64,000 nt of DNA from the NCBI GenBank assembly GCA_905182425.1, contig CAJJBP010000011.1:62001-126000 (forward strand). The letters are read 5' to 3'. Below the pieces are notes generated by a model. That model had not been told where the DNA came from. It searched no databases and was given only the letters and a program-made list of their open reading frames with translations. A program made the position numbers and the translations under genes. This DNA is from an uncultured Planktomarina sp. GTDB lineage: Bacteria; Pseudomonadota; Alphaproteobacteria; Rhodobacterales; Rhodobacteraceae. Position 1 is the first letter of the stretch, and the number at the start of each line of letters is the position of its first letter. Positions 10,851 to 20,208 of the stretch are shown here, one piece after another.

Positions 10851-11080
10851 CAGTGAATATCCACCGTATAGCTTTCAATAACTTCATTTACCAAAAGTTT
10901 TTTACACATCTCAGTAACATCAGCTGGGTCTGTGCCATCAGCCAAGTTTAATTCGATCAACTTACCTTGGCGAGCACCATTAACCCCATCAAAACCCAAA
11001 CTGCCAAGAGCAGATTTAACGGCCTCGCCTTGCGGATCGAGCACACCATTCTTAAGCATTACCGAAATAATAGCTTTCAT
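10850..11080 (-). CDS. purS: Phosphoribosylformylglycinamidine synthase subunit PurS
   Basis: A 76-residue small subunit that bridges PurL and PurQ in the three-part FGAM synthase. Family features are VMLKNGVLDPQGEAV, GVNGARQGKLIEL and CKKLLVNEVIESYTVDI. Its stop overlaps the purQ start by one base and purC ends 17 bases upstream, so translation is probably coupled. Confidence 0.96.
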   Translation of the reverse strand: MKAIISVMLKNGVLDPQGEAVKSALGSLGFDGVNGARQGKLIELNLADGTDPADVTEMCKKLLVNEVIESYTVDIH

Positions 11081-11097
11081 AAACTTTACCCTTCAGA

Positions 11098-11859
11098 TCA
11101 GTTGATCAATGTTGGTTTGGAAATAGGCACAGCAATTTTTGGTAATACCCCCAGACGTCGAGCAACTTCTGCATATGCATCTGTTAGGCTGCCTAAATTA
11201 CGTCGAAAAACGTCTTTATCTAGTTTCTCACCCGTTTTAAGATCCCACAGACGGCAACTGTCTGGGCTAATTTCATCAGCAATGACCAAATGAGAAAAAT
11301 CGCCATCATACACTCGGCCAATTTCAATTTTGAAATCTGCAACACGAATACCTACACCATACATAACGCCCGATAAAAAATCATTTACGCGGTGCGCTAA
11401 AACGAACATATCGTCTAAATCCTGTTGACTGGCCCAATTAAATGCAAGGATATGCTCTTCTGCAACCAACGGGTCTCCTAAAGCATCATCTTTTAAACAA
11501 AACTCTACGATTGGCCGCGGCAAAGCTGTGCCTTCCTCAAGTCCCAATCGCTTGGCCAAAGTTCCAGCAGCGTAATTACGCACGATAACTTCCAATGGTA
11601 CAATTTCAACTTCACGTATTAATTGCTCGCGCATATTTAATCGCTTGATGAAATGGGTTGGAACTCCCAACGTATTGAGACCTTTCATAAAGAACTCGGA
11701 TAGGATATTGTTCAGAGCACCCTTGCCGTCAATCACATCTTTTTTTTCTGCATTGAACGCTGTTGCATCATCTTTAAAGTATTGAACCAATGTTCCAGGT
11801 TCGGGACCCTCGTAAAGGATTTTTGCTTTGCCTTCATAAACTAATTTACGGCGTGCCAC
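11098..11859 (-). CDS. purC: SAICAR synthetase PurC
   Basis: Joins CAIR with aspartate using ATP in purine synthesis. Signatures are [41 protein letters not shown] and [13 protein letters not shown]. The GTG start at [13 protein letters not shown] is preferred over a GTG 21 bases upstream: GGAG lies 6 bases before it and family members usually begin MARRKK. It heads the purC-purS-purQ unit. The divergent neighbour is the decayed bmt gene. Confidence 0.95.
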   Translation of the reverse strand: MARRKLVYEGKAKILYEGPEPGTLVQYFKDDATAFNAEKKDVIDGKGALNNILSEFFMKGLNTLGVPTHFIKRLNMREQLIREVEIVPLEVIVRNYAAGTLAKRLGLEEGTALPRPIVEFCLKDDALGDPLVAEEHILAFNWASQQDLDDMFVLAHRVNDFLSGVMYGVGIRVADFKIEIGRVYDGDFSHLVIADEISPDSCRLWDLKTGEKLDKDVFRRNLGSLTDAYAEVARRLGVLPKIAVPISKPTLIN

Positions 11860-11888
11860 ATGTTTCTCCAATGCTGTCACCGCCTCTT

Positions 11889-12809
11889 ATGCCATTGATA
11901 CTCGCTGATCAAGCTCAGACCCACCAGCAATAAAGTTGCTTTGTCCGATGAAAAAGCACACCCATGCTCCCAAATTTTTTCTTTCAAACTCATTTGTAGC
12001 CAATAGATCAGCACTTAAACTGCACGGGGCAGAAAAATACACAACTGAACTAACACGTGTTTCTGCTGAAACTGGAAGGGAAATTGCTGACGGATACAAC
12101 AACACAGTAATTGTGGCGGGATGCATTGGACCAACTGGCGAACTTATGGAACCGATGGAAACCTTTCCAACTCTGTCGCAGTCGAGATATTTCATGAGCA
12201 AGCCAAGGGTCTTAAAGCGGGTGGTACCGATTTGACCTGGATTGAAACAATATCTTCAGCAGACCCATTCCTAGCAGCAGCCGACGGTGTTTATCTTACG
12301 AATATGCAATAATGTGGTACGAAGAGCTTCGATAGAGCTAAGCAAACGATGATGGGTCTGACCGCGCCAGAGCTTGTCAAGCTTATTAAGAAAATTCCAA
12401 ATTAATCTTTGTTATTGATACTAATTCTAGTGTTGGGGCATCGGACATGCTTTGAACTATTTTAAGCTTTTCTAAGACAAAAACCACCATGCCAATAATA
12501 GCTAAAGGCAACGCTGGAATTCTAAAGTACCATGAAGGCGTCATTAGTTATGACGGAACGCCAGAGATCATGGCGCAATACGCATCTCTAGCACGCGATT
12601 GCGGAGCCACAATCATAGGCGGCGGTTGCGACACAACCCGTGACCACTTACGCGCTGTGCGAATTGGATTGGAAACGAACAAGCCTCAAAACCCGCCCTC
12701 ACTAAAAACAATTCAGTCAATTTTAGGAGCTTTTTCTTCAGAAAGCGATGGAACCGACGGAAATGCGTCAACAAGAAAACGTCGAAGCCTGAGCCGTAAG
12801 ATTTTATAA
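11889..12809 (+). pseudogene. Decayed betaine-homocysteine S-methyltransferase (bmt)
   Basis: Remnants of a Zn-dependent homocysteine methyltransferase (BHMT/MetH N-terminal type) lie in order but in changing frames: a damaged N-terminus near ILADQ, FFLSNSFVANRSALKLHG, VIVAGCIGPTGELMEP, VEIFHEQAKGLKAGGTD, CGTKSFDRAKQTMMGLT, SSVGASDML then TGA then TILSF, and a long C-terminal piece PIIAKGNAGILKY...GATIIGGGCDTT...LGAFSSESDGT. Stops occur near 12310, 12403 and 12450 with at least one frameshift near 12175. The expected metal motif GGCCG reads GGGCD, so one zinc Cys is lost. It cannot make a working enzyme. It stands just upstream of the intact corrinoid gene, an arrangement familiar in Roseobacter genomes. 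Confidence 0.86.
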
Positions 12810-12985
12810 GCTGGGTTTCAATCTTTACACTTAATATCGTAATCACGAGGCATTAAAAAAAGAAACCTCACTTGGCTCTTCAGTAAAAGTCGGAGTTGAC
12901 TAACTTGGTGTCGCAATCAGTTAAGACCTATGCCCGAACCAAGCTCAATACGGTATTATGGAATTCTAAAAAAAGGTCCTAACTC

Positions 12986-13693
12986 ATGTCTGATCAAGAA
13001 GACGATATCGTTCTCTCAGAACTTAACGATGAAGATCTAGTCGCTCAAATGTTTGATGACCTTTATGACGGCCTGAAAGAGGAAATAGAGGACGGTGTTG
13101 AGATACTTCTAGCACGAGATTGGACACCTTACAGCGTCCTCACCCAAGCCTTGGTGGGCGGAATGACAATCGTAGGGAACGATTTCCGCGACGGTATCTT
13201 ATTCGTGCCTGAAGTTTTGCTTTCCGCTAACGCTATGAAGGGTGGCATGGCTATATTGAAACCTCTCCTAATCGCAACTGGTGCACCTCGTGTTGGCAAG
13301 ATGGTTATTGGCACCGTGAAAGGCGACATACACGATATAGGGAAGAACCTTGTTGGAATGATGATGGAAGGCGCAGGGTTTGAGATTGTTGATATAGGCA
13401 TCAACAACTCAGTTGATGCCTACCTCGAGGCAATTAAAAACGAAGAACCGGATATCCTAGGAATGTCCGCTCTTTTGACAACTACAATGCCTTACATGAA
13501 AGTGGTAATTGATACATTGATAGAAAAAGGTATGCGCGAAAATTATACTGTTTTGGTTGGCGGTGCTCCTTTGAACGAAGAGTTTGGCAAAGCTATCGGC
13601 GCAGATGCTTACTGTCGCGATGCAGCTGTTGCAGTTGAGACAGCCAAAAAATTCATGGCCCGCAAGCACAATCAAATGGGAATTAACGCCTAA
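12986..13693 (+). CDS. Corrinoid (B12-binding) methyltransferase protein
   Basis: A 235-residue corrinoid protein of the MtbC/MtmC/MetH type that shuttles a methyl group between a substrate methyltransferase and tetrahydrofolate or homocysteine. A helical cap domain (residues 15-100) precedes the Rossmann-like cobalamin domain containing the lower-ligand motif GDIHDIGKNLVGMMM (DxHxxG). VDIGINNSVD, MSALLTTTMPYM and VGGAPLNEEFGKAIGAD continue the fold. No matching methyltransferase is intact nearby, because bmt immediately upstream is a pseudogene. The true partner may be encoded elsewhere. Confidence 0.88.
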   Translation: MSDQEDDIVLSELNDEDLVAQMFDDLYDGLKEEIEDGVEILLARDWTPYSVLTQALVGGMTIVGNDFRDGILFVPEVLLSANAMKGGMAILKPLLIATGAPRVGKMVIGTVKGDIHDIGKNLVGMMMEGAGFEIVDIGINNSVDAYLEAIKNEEPDILGMSALLTTTMPYMKVVIDTLIEKGMRENYTVLVGGAPLNEEFGKAIGADAYCRDAAVAVETAKKFMARKHNQMGINA

Positions 13694-13783
13694 GAATAGT
13701 AGATATTTTTTTAGATTTTATAGACCTACCAGTGATTGATGAGATCTCTTTTTCATAATGCCAAACAATAGGAGAGTAGGGTA

Positions 13784-14431
13784 ATGTTAGAGTCTGAAAT
13801 TACAGACACTATTTTGGCTGAAGTTGGTTTTGAGCATATAAACGAGGGGCGCATCCTCTTAATAGCCTGCGGGGCTTTAGCGCGCGAAATAATTCATCTA
13901 ATAGAGATTAATCACTGGAGCCATATTGATTTGCAATGCCTTCCTGCTATACTTCACAACGATCCAAAGAAAATCATACCCGCTGTAAAAAAAGCAGTCC
14001 AGAAATACAAACCCGAATATTCCAAAATATTTGTAGTTTATGCCGATTGTGGGACAGGCGGTCAGTTACAAAAACTATGTGAGCAACTTGGTATTTCTAT
14101 GATTGAAGGCCCACATTGTTATAGTTTTTTTGAAGGTAATAAAGCCTTTGCAGCGCGCGAGGAAATAACGTGTTTTTATTTAACAGACTTCTTGGTACGC
14201 CAGTTCGAAGCTTTTTTTTGGAAGCCAATGGGTTTAGACCGGCACGAGCAACTGCGCGATATTTATTTTCGCAATTATACGACATTAGTTTATCAAGCTC
14301 AAACCAAAGATAAATCTCTTGAACAGAAGGCCAAGGCTTATGCAGACCAAATGGGGCTGCAATATGAATATCGGTATACTGGATATGGCGACCTCGAATT
14401 TGCATTAACCAAAGTAGCATCATTTACCTAA
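13784..14431 (+). CDS. DUF1638 family protein
   Basis: A 215-residue protein of the DUF1638 family, of no established function but often found beside corrinoid proteins and one-carbon methyltransferases. Conserved-looking cysteines lie in LLIACGALAREI, YADCGTGGQL and EGPHCYSFFEG, suggesting metal or cofactor binding. AGGAG about 13 bases upstream and GGG closer to the ATG support this start. It is separated from the corrinoid gene by about 90 bases on the same strand, so cotranscription is likely. A role in corrinoid maintenance or methyl transfer is inferred from context only. Confidence 0.78.
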   Translation: MLESEITDTILAEVGFEHINEGRILLIACGALAREIIHLIEINHWSHIDLQCLPAILHNDPKKIIPAVKKAVQKYKPEYSKIFVVYADCGTGGQLQKLCEQLGISMIEGPHCYSFFEGNKAFAAREEITCFYLTDFLVRQFEAFFWKPMGLDRHEQLRDIYFRNYTTLVYQAQTKDKSLEQKAKAYADQMGLQYEYRYTGYGDLEFALTKVASFT

Positions 14432-14832
14432 ACAGTTGCAGCGTCAGAAATGCGATTAACCATTGCGCGTAAACCGTTCGACCTTTGTGACGACAAATGT
14501 TCATTTAGTCCAAGACGACCAAGTTCATCCACAGCATTAATTTTAGTGATTTCAGCAAGCTCAAGCCCCGAGTATAAAGTGATCAGAACTGCGATTAAAC
14601 CACGAACGATAATAGCATCACTCGCTCCTATAAACCTCAAAACTCCATCCTCAATTGTAATGTGCAGCCATACCTGAGATGCACATCCATCAACCTTAGT
14701 AGCAGCAACTTTCAAAGCGTCTGGCATATTTGGCAGTGCTTTACCCAAGTCAATCACATGCCTATAGCGGTCCTCCCAGTCATCGAGAAATTCAAAAGTT
14801 TCAACAAGTTCTTCAAAATCGCTCTGTGCCAT
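14428..14832 (-). CDS. sufE: Cysteine desulfuration protein SufE
   Basis: Accepts sulfur from the SufS cysteine desulfurase as a persulfide for Fe-S cluster assembly. The active Cys is in KVDGCASQVW, and EFLDDWEDRYRHVIDLGK is the usual N-terminal signature. The start MAQSDFEEL is chosen over an ATG 33 bases upstream because it fits the family N-terminus and length. It overlaps the end of the convergent DUF1638 gene by four bases and follows rnd on the same strand. Confidence 0.9.
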   Translation of the reverse strand: MAQSDFEELVETFEFLDDWEDRYRHVIDLGKALPNMPDALKVAATKVDGCASQVWLHITIEDGVLRFIGASDAIIVRGLIAVLITLYSGLELAEITKINAVDELGRLGLNEHLSSQRSNGLRAMVNRISDAATV

Positions 14833-14906
14833 ATCATTTCCATTTAGTTCAATATTTAGTCTCAAATTAGGTAAACGTTACCAAAGCTATCGACGCAAAT
14901 AGTATT

Positions 14907-16065
14907 TTATAGGTCGATTAGCTTTACTTTGTTACCTTTAACAGCAAGCCCAACCTTACCTTCACATAAGCGAAGAGCGTCAGAGCCGAACACATCCAAC
15001 CGCCACCCACTCAAGCAAGATAGGTCTCTTTGTCCAGCTGCCAAGGCATCAAGTTCAGCTACATTTGCAATCATCTTTTGTGCAACATCCGAGCGTTCAG
15101 ATTTGGCTTTCAACAAAACTCGAAGTAAATCCGCTAAAGCTGGGTTCACTTGTAATTTCTCGTTTATGGCTACTGGCTTTGGAAAATTCTCTGGCGACAT
15201 TGACGCTACAGTCTTTGGAGGCCTGGATAATACCGTCAGCGATTGCGCCTTTCCGTGCCTCTCGGAGAAGAAGTCGTGACTTGTTCAAGTCATCATGGCT
15301 TATCGGTTTGGTTGAAGCCAACTCGACCAGAGCATCGTCTTTATAGACACGATTACGAGGGATGTTTTTTGACTTCGCATAGCGTTCACGAAATGCAGCA
15401 AGTTCACGAACATACGCTAAAAAAATTCCAGAATTAGTACGCGTCTTGACTCTGCGCCAAGCCTCTGAGGGGATGACATCGTAGATCATTGGGTCCAATA
15501 ATAATTTTGTTTCTTCAACAACCCAACTTTCGCGGCCTGCCCGCTCCAACTCAGCTTTAAGCTGCAGGTAAACACCGCGTAGATGAGTTACGTCCGCGAT
15601 GGCATAGTTTTTCTGAGCATCGGATAAAGGCCGCCGAGACCAGTCAGTAAAACGTGACGATTTATCAACTTGTTCTTTGACTATCTTACGCACCAGTGTC
15701 TCATAACCGACTTGTTCACCAAAACCACAAACCATTGCAGCAACCTGAGTGTCAAATAGCGGAGTTGGAAAAGTTTTTGCGTCATGCCAGAAAATTTCTA
15801 AGTCTTGGCGTGCTGCATGAAACACTTTCACAACTGAAGTATCTTTAAAAAGGCGGTATAAGCCATCCAGTGCAATATCCTGGCTCAAAGGGTCAACCAA
15901 TACAGCATCTTCCGGATTATCGGTAGGCAAAGCTATTTGAATAAGGCAAAGTTTTGAATAGTAAGTACGTTCCCGCATAAACTCCGTATCGATTGTCACG
16001 AAGGGATGCTCTTGAGCTCTTGTGCAAAAAACGTCTAATTCAGCTGCGGTCGTTATTGTTATCAT
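14907..16065 (-). CDS. rnd: Ribonuclease D (frameshift)
   Basis: 3'-5' exoribonuclease that trims tRNA precursors. The DEDD exonuclease motifs are FVTIDTEFMRE, VFHAARQDLEIF and YAIADVTHLRGVY. An HRDC domain follows (IFLAYVRELAAFRERYAK). Near 15200 the frame changes: the first frame runs to 15097 as low-quality sequence, while the second resumes at PENFPKPVA and ends DALRLCEGKVGLAV...VKLIDL, the normal C-terminus. One indel restores about 386 residues. A run of adenines at the join makes a consensus error plausible. Confidence 0.9.
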
Positions 16066-16145
16066 TGCTTTTCCGGCTTATTTATAGTGATGAAATCATC
16101 ATTATTGAGATTGTGTACAAAAAGATACAAGGCATTATCTCCTGA

Positions 16146-16709
16146 TTAATTTCGTGATGTTTTTTGCGTTAAGAATGACCTCAAAGTTGCTGGATAAAGC
16201 TGATGCTCGAGTTCTAAAACGCGAGCTGCTAAAGATACAGCGGTGTCCTCTGGTAAAATTGATAAGGAGGCTTGATTAAGGATCGGCCCTGCGTCTAATT
16301 TAGCCCGTACCTCATGGACACTACAGCCTGCTAAACTCTCTCCTGCATCAATTGCACGTTGATGTGTATTTAGCCCCTTAAACTTTGGCAAAAGTGATGG
16401 GTGAATGTTTAATATACGTCCCTCCCATTCCCGTACAAATTTTTCACCCAACACGCGCATAAAACCGGCCAGGCAGATGATATCAATGGAATGAGCCAAA
16501 AGATATTCGTGCAGAGTGTCATCAAAAGTCTGGAGATCTGCTTCATACGAATCGTGATCAATCAACTTCGTCTTAACGCCCATCGCCTTTGCCTTGTTAA
16601 GACCAGAAGCTGTTACCGTATTTGAAAGTACAAGCGCCACTCGACCAACATGCGACGTTGCCATGTCTTCAACTAGGCGCTGCATGTTGCTGCCTCCGCC
16701 AGATATCAA
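16146..16709 (-). CDS. purN: Phosphoribosylglycinamide formyltransferase PurN (start unclear)
   Basis: Transfers formyl from 10-formyl-THF to GAR in purine synthesis. The signatures ISGGGSNM (phosphate loop), AGFMRVL, the catalytic stretch NIHPSLLPKFKGLNTH and GCSVHEV, plus a normal C-terminus, are all present. The conserved first strand (N-V-A-I-L) is encoded just upstream but has no ATG, GTG or TTG. The only standard start is the TTG at 16709 inside ILISGGG, which would cut off that strand. The frame is open back to a stop overlapping the purM 3' end. Start loss, a rare ATT start or a sequence error are all possible. Confidence 0.92.
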   Translation of the reverse strand: MISGGGSNMQRLVEDMATSHVGRVALVLSNTVTASGLNKAKAMGVKTKLIDHDSYEADLQTFDDTLHEYLLAHSIDIICLAGFMRVLGEKFVREWEGRILNIHPSLLPKFKGLNTHQRAIDAGESLAGCSVHEVRAKLDAGPILNQASLSILPEDTAVSLAARVLELEHQLYPATLRSFLTQKTSRN

Positions 16710-16720
16710 TATCGCTACGT

Positions 16721-17761
16721 TTAGAATTGCAATTTACCTACATATTGCACACCTTCACCGGTAATCACACGTCCCAATCGTGTTGGTTGCATTTCATATT
16801 GTCTCAATTCCCTCTCGATAGCCTCGGCCCGTTCGCTATCGACAGACAAAACCATTCCAATACCACAATTGAATGTTTTCAACATTTCAGTCTCAGAGAT
16901 ATAACCAGCTCGTTTAAGCCAACCCATTACCGGCAAAGCTGGGATTTTTGTCAAATCAATTTCAGCACCCATCCCAGCAGGTAAAGCACGTGGTAAATTT
17001 TCTGTTAATCCACCACCCGTGATATGAGCCAAAGCATGTACGCCTCCTAGCTTTATAGCGGCCAAACATTGCTTCACATATAATGCAGTTGGGGTGAGCA
17101 ATGAATCACCGAGACTAATGTCTGCGAACGGCGCATCGCTATCCCAAAACAAACCCTGATTTTTAACGATCCTGCGAACTAGTGAAAAGCCATTTGAGTG
17201 AACACCGCTTGAGGCTAAACCAATCAAAACATCCCCCTGAGAGACATTTTTTGGCAAATGTGTACCACGCTCCAACGCGCCAACTGCAAACCCAGCAAGA
17301 TCAAAATCGTTCTTTGCGTACATACCTGGCATTTCAGCAGTTTCGCCACCAATCAAAGCGCAACCAGATAAGCTGCAACCTCTAGAAATACCTTCTATCA
17401 CTTGCGTGGCTTGATCAACATGCAACTTACCTGTCGCAAAGTAATCTAGGAAAAATAAAGGCTCCGCTCCTTGGCAAATTAAATCATTTACACACATTGC
17501 TACTAGGTCAATGCCTACATTAGAGACATTACCAGTATCGATCGCTAGCCTCAGCTTGGTTCCAACTCCGTCCGTCGCGCCAACTAAGATTGGATCCTGA
17601 AATCCCGCTGCTTTGGGATCAAACATTGCACCAAAACCACCAAGATCAGACATCGATCCACTGCGCCTAGTCAACTTAGTTGCGGGCTTTATGCGCTCCA
17701 CCAACTCATTACCAGCATCAATATCCACACCGGCTTGAGCGTAAGTTGAACCTTGGGTCAT
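16721..17761 (-). CDS. purM: AIR synthetase PurM
   Basis: Closes FGAM to aminoimidazole ribotide using ATP. The N-terminus YAQAGVDIDAGNELVERIK, VGATDGVGTKLRLA, CVNDLICQGAEPLFFLDY, GGETAEMPGMY, GLASSGVHSNGFSLVR and HITGGGLTENLPR are diagnostic. The length of 346 is normal. purN follows with only about 10 bases between, the common purM-purN operon. Confidence 0.97.
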   Translation of the reverse strand: MTQGSTYAQAGVDIDAGNELVERIKPATKLTRRSGSMSDLGGFGAMFDPKAAGFQDPILVGATDGVGTKLRLAIDTGNVSNVGIDLVAMCVNDLICQGAEPLFFLDYFATGKLHVDQATQVIEGISRGCSLSGCALIGGETAEMPGMYAKNDFDLAGFAVGALERGTHLPKNVSQGDVLIGLASSGVHSNGFSLVRRIVKNQGLFWDSDAPFADISLGDSLLTPTALYVKQCLAAIKLGGVHALAHITGGGLTENLPRALPAGMGAEIDLTKIPALPVMGWLKRAGYISETEMLKTFNCGIGMVLSVDSERAEAIERELRQYEMQPTRLGRVITGEGVQYVGKLQF

Positions 17762-17866
17762 ATGTGCACCATATCCGTGATTTTTTTGCTCCGATATCAG
17801 GGTCTGCTAAAAGTGTCCATGAAGCCTGCTTGACGCCTGCGCAATCTCTGTTAGTGAGATCGCAGG

Positions 17867-17943
17867 GGGCCCGTAGCTCAGCTGGTTAGAGCAGTCCGCT
17901 CATAACGGATTGGTCAGAGGTTCAAGTCCTCTCGGGCCTACCA
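17867..17943 (+). tRNA. tRNA with CAT anticodon, probably tRNA-Ile2 (lysidine type)
   Basis: A complete 77-base cloverleaf including CCA: acceptor arms GGGCCCG/CGGGCCT (one G-U pair at the top), D-arm GCTCAGCTGGTTAGAGC, anticodon arm CCGCTCATAACGG with anticodon CAT, and T-arm AGAGGTTCAAGTCCTCT. CAT can be elongator Met or Ile2, where TilS converts C34 to lysidine. The variable region TTGGTC resembles known Ile2 more than Met, but this is a weak call. Confidence 0.93.
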
Positions 17944-18881
17944 GCCAACGAGAAAAAGGAATTTTGGGCTGAGTCGGGTTCAGTTTTCGAAAGTTTTTGG
18001 TATCAAAACTAAGGCTATTTATAATTAATTCGGAGTGCTATCTACCTTTCCAGTGACCAATCGGTCTGGCAAAGTAATTCGCTAGTTAACAAGTACAGTA
18101 CTTTTAAGGGCATGAAGAAATTCACGTTTTCTGCGGGTGAAATGAACACTATCTCTGAGGCTATTCCGAGATTCTGAAACCACAGCCTTTCCAACGCCAC
18201 ACTTTATGGCGCTAGCCCGTTAAACCAAGCAGGTAACCCTCAGATATGTGCAGTAAAGTTTTTGGTTGATTCCTTATCTGTGGCTAAATCCAAGGAAAAA
18301 TTTACTATTGGATTTACCAAATTTTTGACCTTGGATGCTTCTCAATTCTCCGGAAAAAAATAAGGATTTACTTTTATGTAATTCCGTTTCTGCGAACTCG
18401 GATGCTTTTCTCTGAAAGACAGAAAGGGAAGGATTTTCTTTTGAGCTTGCTAACAAATGACATAGTGGGGCTACCCTTATTATTTTATTTTCTAAGTTAG
18501 TATCTTAGCTCATATATAGTCATTGCTCATTATGGAAAGTATGTCATCAGAATTAGATTTTAAACTGTGACATTTGTGATTCACATGAAAAACAAGGGAG
18601 ATATTTGAAGAAATCCAAGATTGGTCTACGCTAGCGCTTCTTAGGGGCAATGTAAAAGTACTATTGTGAATAGGTTTACGAGCATACAGGTCTCTCAAGT
18701 AGAGAAACCCCGTCTGGGTAGCAGCATGTGCTTATTAACCAAAGGCATGAGAATATTGCTGAAAATGGATTTAATGAGCCTCAGGATGTTGCTTTGTATA
18801 TGGCATCAAGCGAAGTTATCGGTGAACTGAAAACGATACTTAAAATTTTAAAAAGTAACAAATCTATAGCACTTTCCAACA
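17944..18881. other. Long intergenic region after the CAT tRNA
   Basis: About 940 bases without a convincing gene. A rightward frame from ATG 18112 (preceded by AAGGG) to TAA 18361 holds 83 codons with a single TGA at 18175. Another frame without a good start runs from about 18728 to 18904 into the kinase gene. Both could be remnants, but neither is recognisable and both lengths are possible by chance. Confidence 0.5.
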
Positions 18882-20174
18882 TTAAAGTGGTAGAAACATG
18901 TTAGCAGAAAGTCCGCCAAGATCCTTACTTTGGCCCAAGCGCAACGAGCCCCCATGAGTGCGGGCTACGTCGGCTGCTATAGCCAATCCCAAACCAACAG
19001 ATCCACTTTGGTCTTGGGTGCGAGCCGTCTCCAATCTAACAAACGGACGCATTGCTTGCTCCCAACTTTCCTCAGGTATTCCAGGGCCATCATCTTCAAC
19101 TAAAATTGAAACATCAACATCCTTAAAAATTATACTCAAGTTAATTTTTTTAGCATACCGAGTGGCATTTGATAATAAGTTTTGCACTGAGCGTTCGATA
19201 GGCATCTCTCGTAGATTAACCAAACGAGGGGTGCCTACCAATTGTAAGGGGAGTAACAGCTCAAATCTTGCGGCGAGTGGGGTGAGCAACTTGATAAGGT
19301 CAACATCTTCGACAGGATCAGCAACCATTGCTCCCGCATAACTCAGGAACGAGTCCACCATAAGTCGCATCGAATCAACATCTTTTTTTAAATCATCTAC
19401 CTCGCGGCCATCTAAAAGCTCTAAACCCAACTGAATCCGTGTGATTGGCGTTCTCAAATCGTGACTGACACCACTTAGCATAAGCGTTCTTTGTTCAATT
19501 TGCTGTTCAATACGATCCCGCATTGCAAGGAATGCCTGCCCCGCTGCCCGCACTTCAATAGCGCCACCAGGATGAAAAGGTAGACTGACACCACGCCCAA
19601 AGGCCGCTGATGCCGCAGCCAAACGCTTAATTGGGCGCAATTGGTTTCGTAAAAAGAAAAACGCAATAATGGTCATAAAAATTCCAGTGAAAACCATCAA
19701 AACAAGAAGCTGATGTGGATTGGATGCCGAAACCCTACTTCGCCTAAACTTTATTTCGATTGGCCCGACATTACTGTCTATTGCAACCTTTACATAACGT
19801 AAATCAGATAGGTCAATATCATTTATATTATCTAATTTTTCATATAATAATGGTACTATTGTCCGTCCTGAAATATCATAAAATAAACGAGCATTATTGC
19901 TTGAACGACCATGCCAAACATCCACGTCAATATTTAAGCCGTTAGCAGTGTCTGAGGAAAAACTTCCCATTGTGCCTTCTTCAATCTCGTTTAATATAAT
20001 AGCAATCTCCAGCAAAATATTTTGAGTCATTTGCCGCGTGACATCTTCAAAATGACGTTGCACAAATATAACTGCTACTGCCAGTTGAACCGTCAACATC
20101 GGCAAAAGCAAAATAGCGGCCGCGCGACCATAAAGTGTGCGTGGGACGAAATTTTTTAAAAAAGAACTTGTCAT
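18882..20174 (-). CDS. EnvZ-like sensor histidine kinase
   Basis: A 430-residue two-component kinase: membrane helix at about 18-38, periplasmic loop, second helix at about 157-178, HAMP segment, H-box SGVSHDLRTPITRIQ, N-box SVQNLLSNATRYA, G1 VEDDGPGIP and G2 GSVGLGLAIA. Domain order and H-box match the OmpR-partner EnvZ subfamily. A cognate OmpR-type regulator, usually just upstream, is absent: the gene upstream is the divergent MBL hydrolase. The starts of the two divergent genes lie only 34 bases apart, so the regulatory region is small. Confidence 0.85.
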   Translation of the reverse strand: MTSSFLKNFVPRTLYGRAAAILLLPMLTVQLAVAVIFVQRHFEDVTRQMTQNILLEIAIILNEIEEGTMGSFSSDTANGLNIDVDVWHGRSSNNARLFYDISGRTIVPLLYEKLDNINDIDLSDLRYVKVAIDSNVGPIEIKFRRSRVSASNPHQLLVLMVFTGIFMTIIAFFFLRNQLRPIKRLAAASAAFGRGVSLPFHPGGAIEVRAAGQAFLAMRDRIEQQIEQRTLMLSGVSHDLRTPITRIQLGLELLDGREVDDLKKDVDSMRLMVDSFLSYAGAMVADPVEDVDLIKLLTPLAARFELLLPLQLVGTPRLVNLREMPIERSVQNLLSNATRYAKKINLSIIFKDVDVSILVEDDGPGIPEESWEQAMRPFVRLETARTQDQSGSVGLGLAIAADVARTHGGSLRLGQSKDLGGLSANMFLPL

Positions 20175-20208
20175 TGTGGTATTATATCAACTTGGAGGTC
20201 CGGAAGGA

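Noticed and set aside
18728-18904. 58-codon frame overlapping the end of the EnvZ-like gene
   Set aside because: It starts at a weak GTG, runs into the kinase 3' end and matches nothing recognised; most likely chance.
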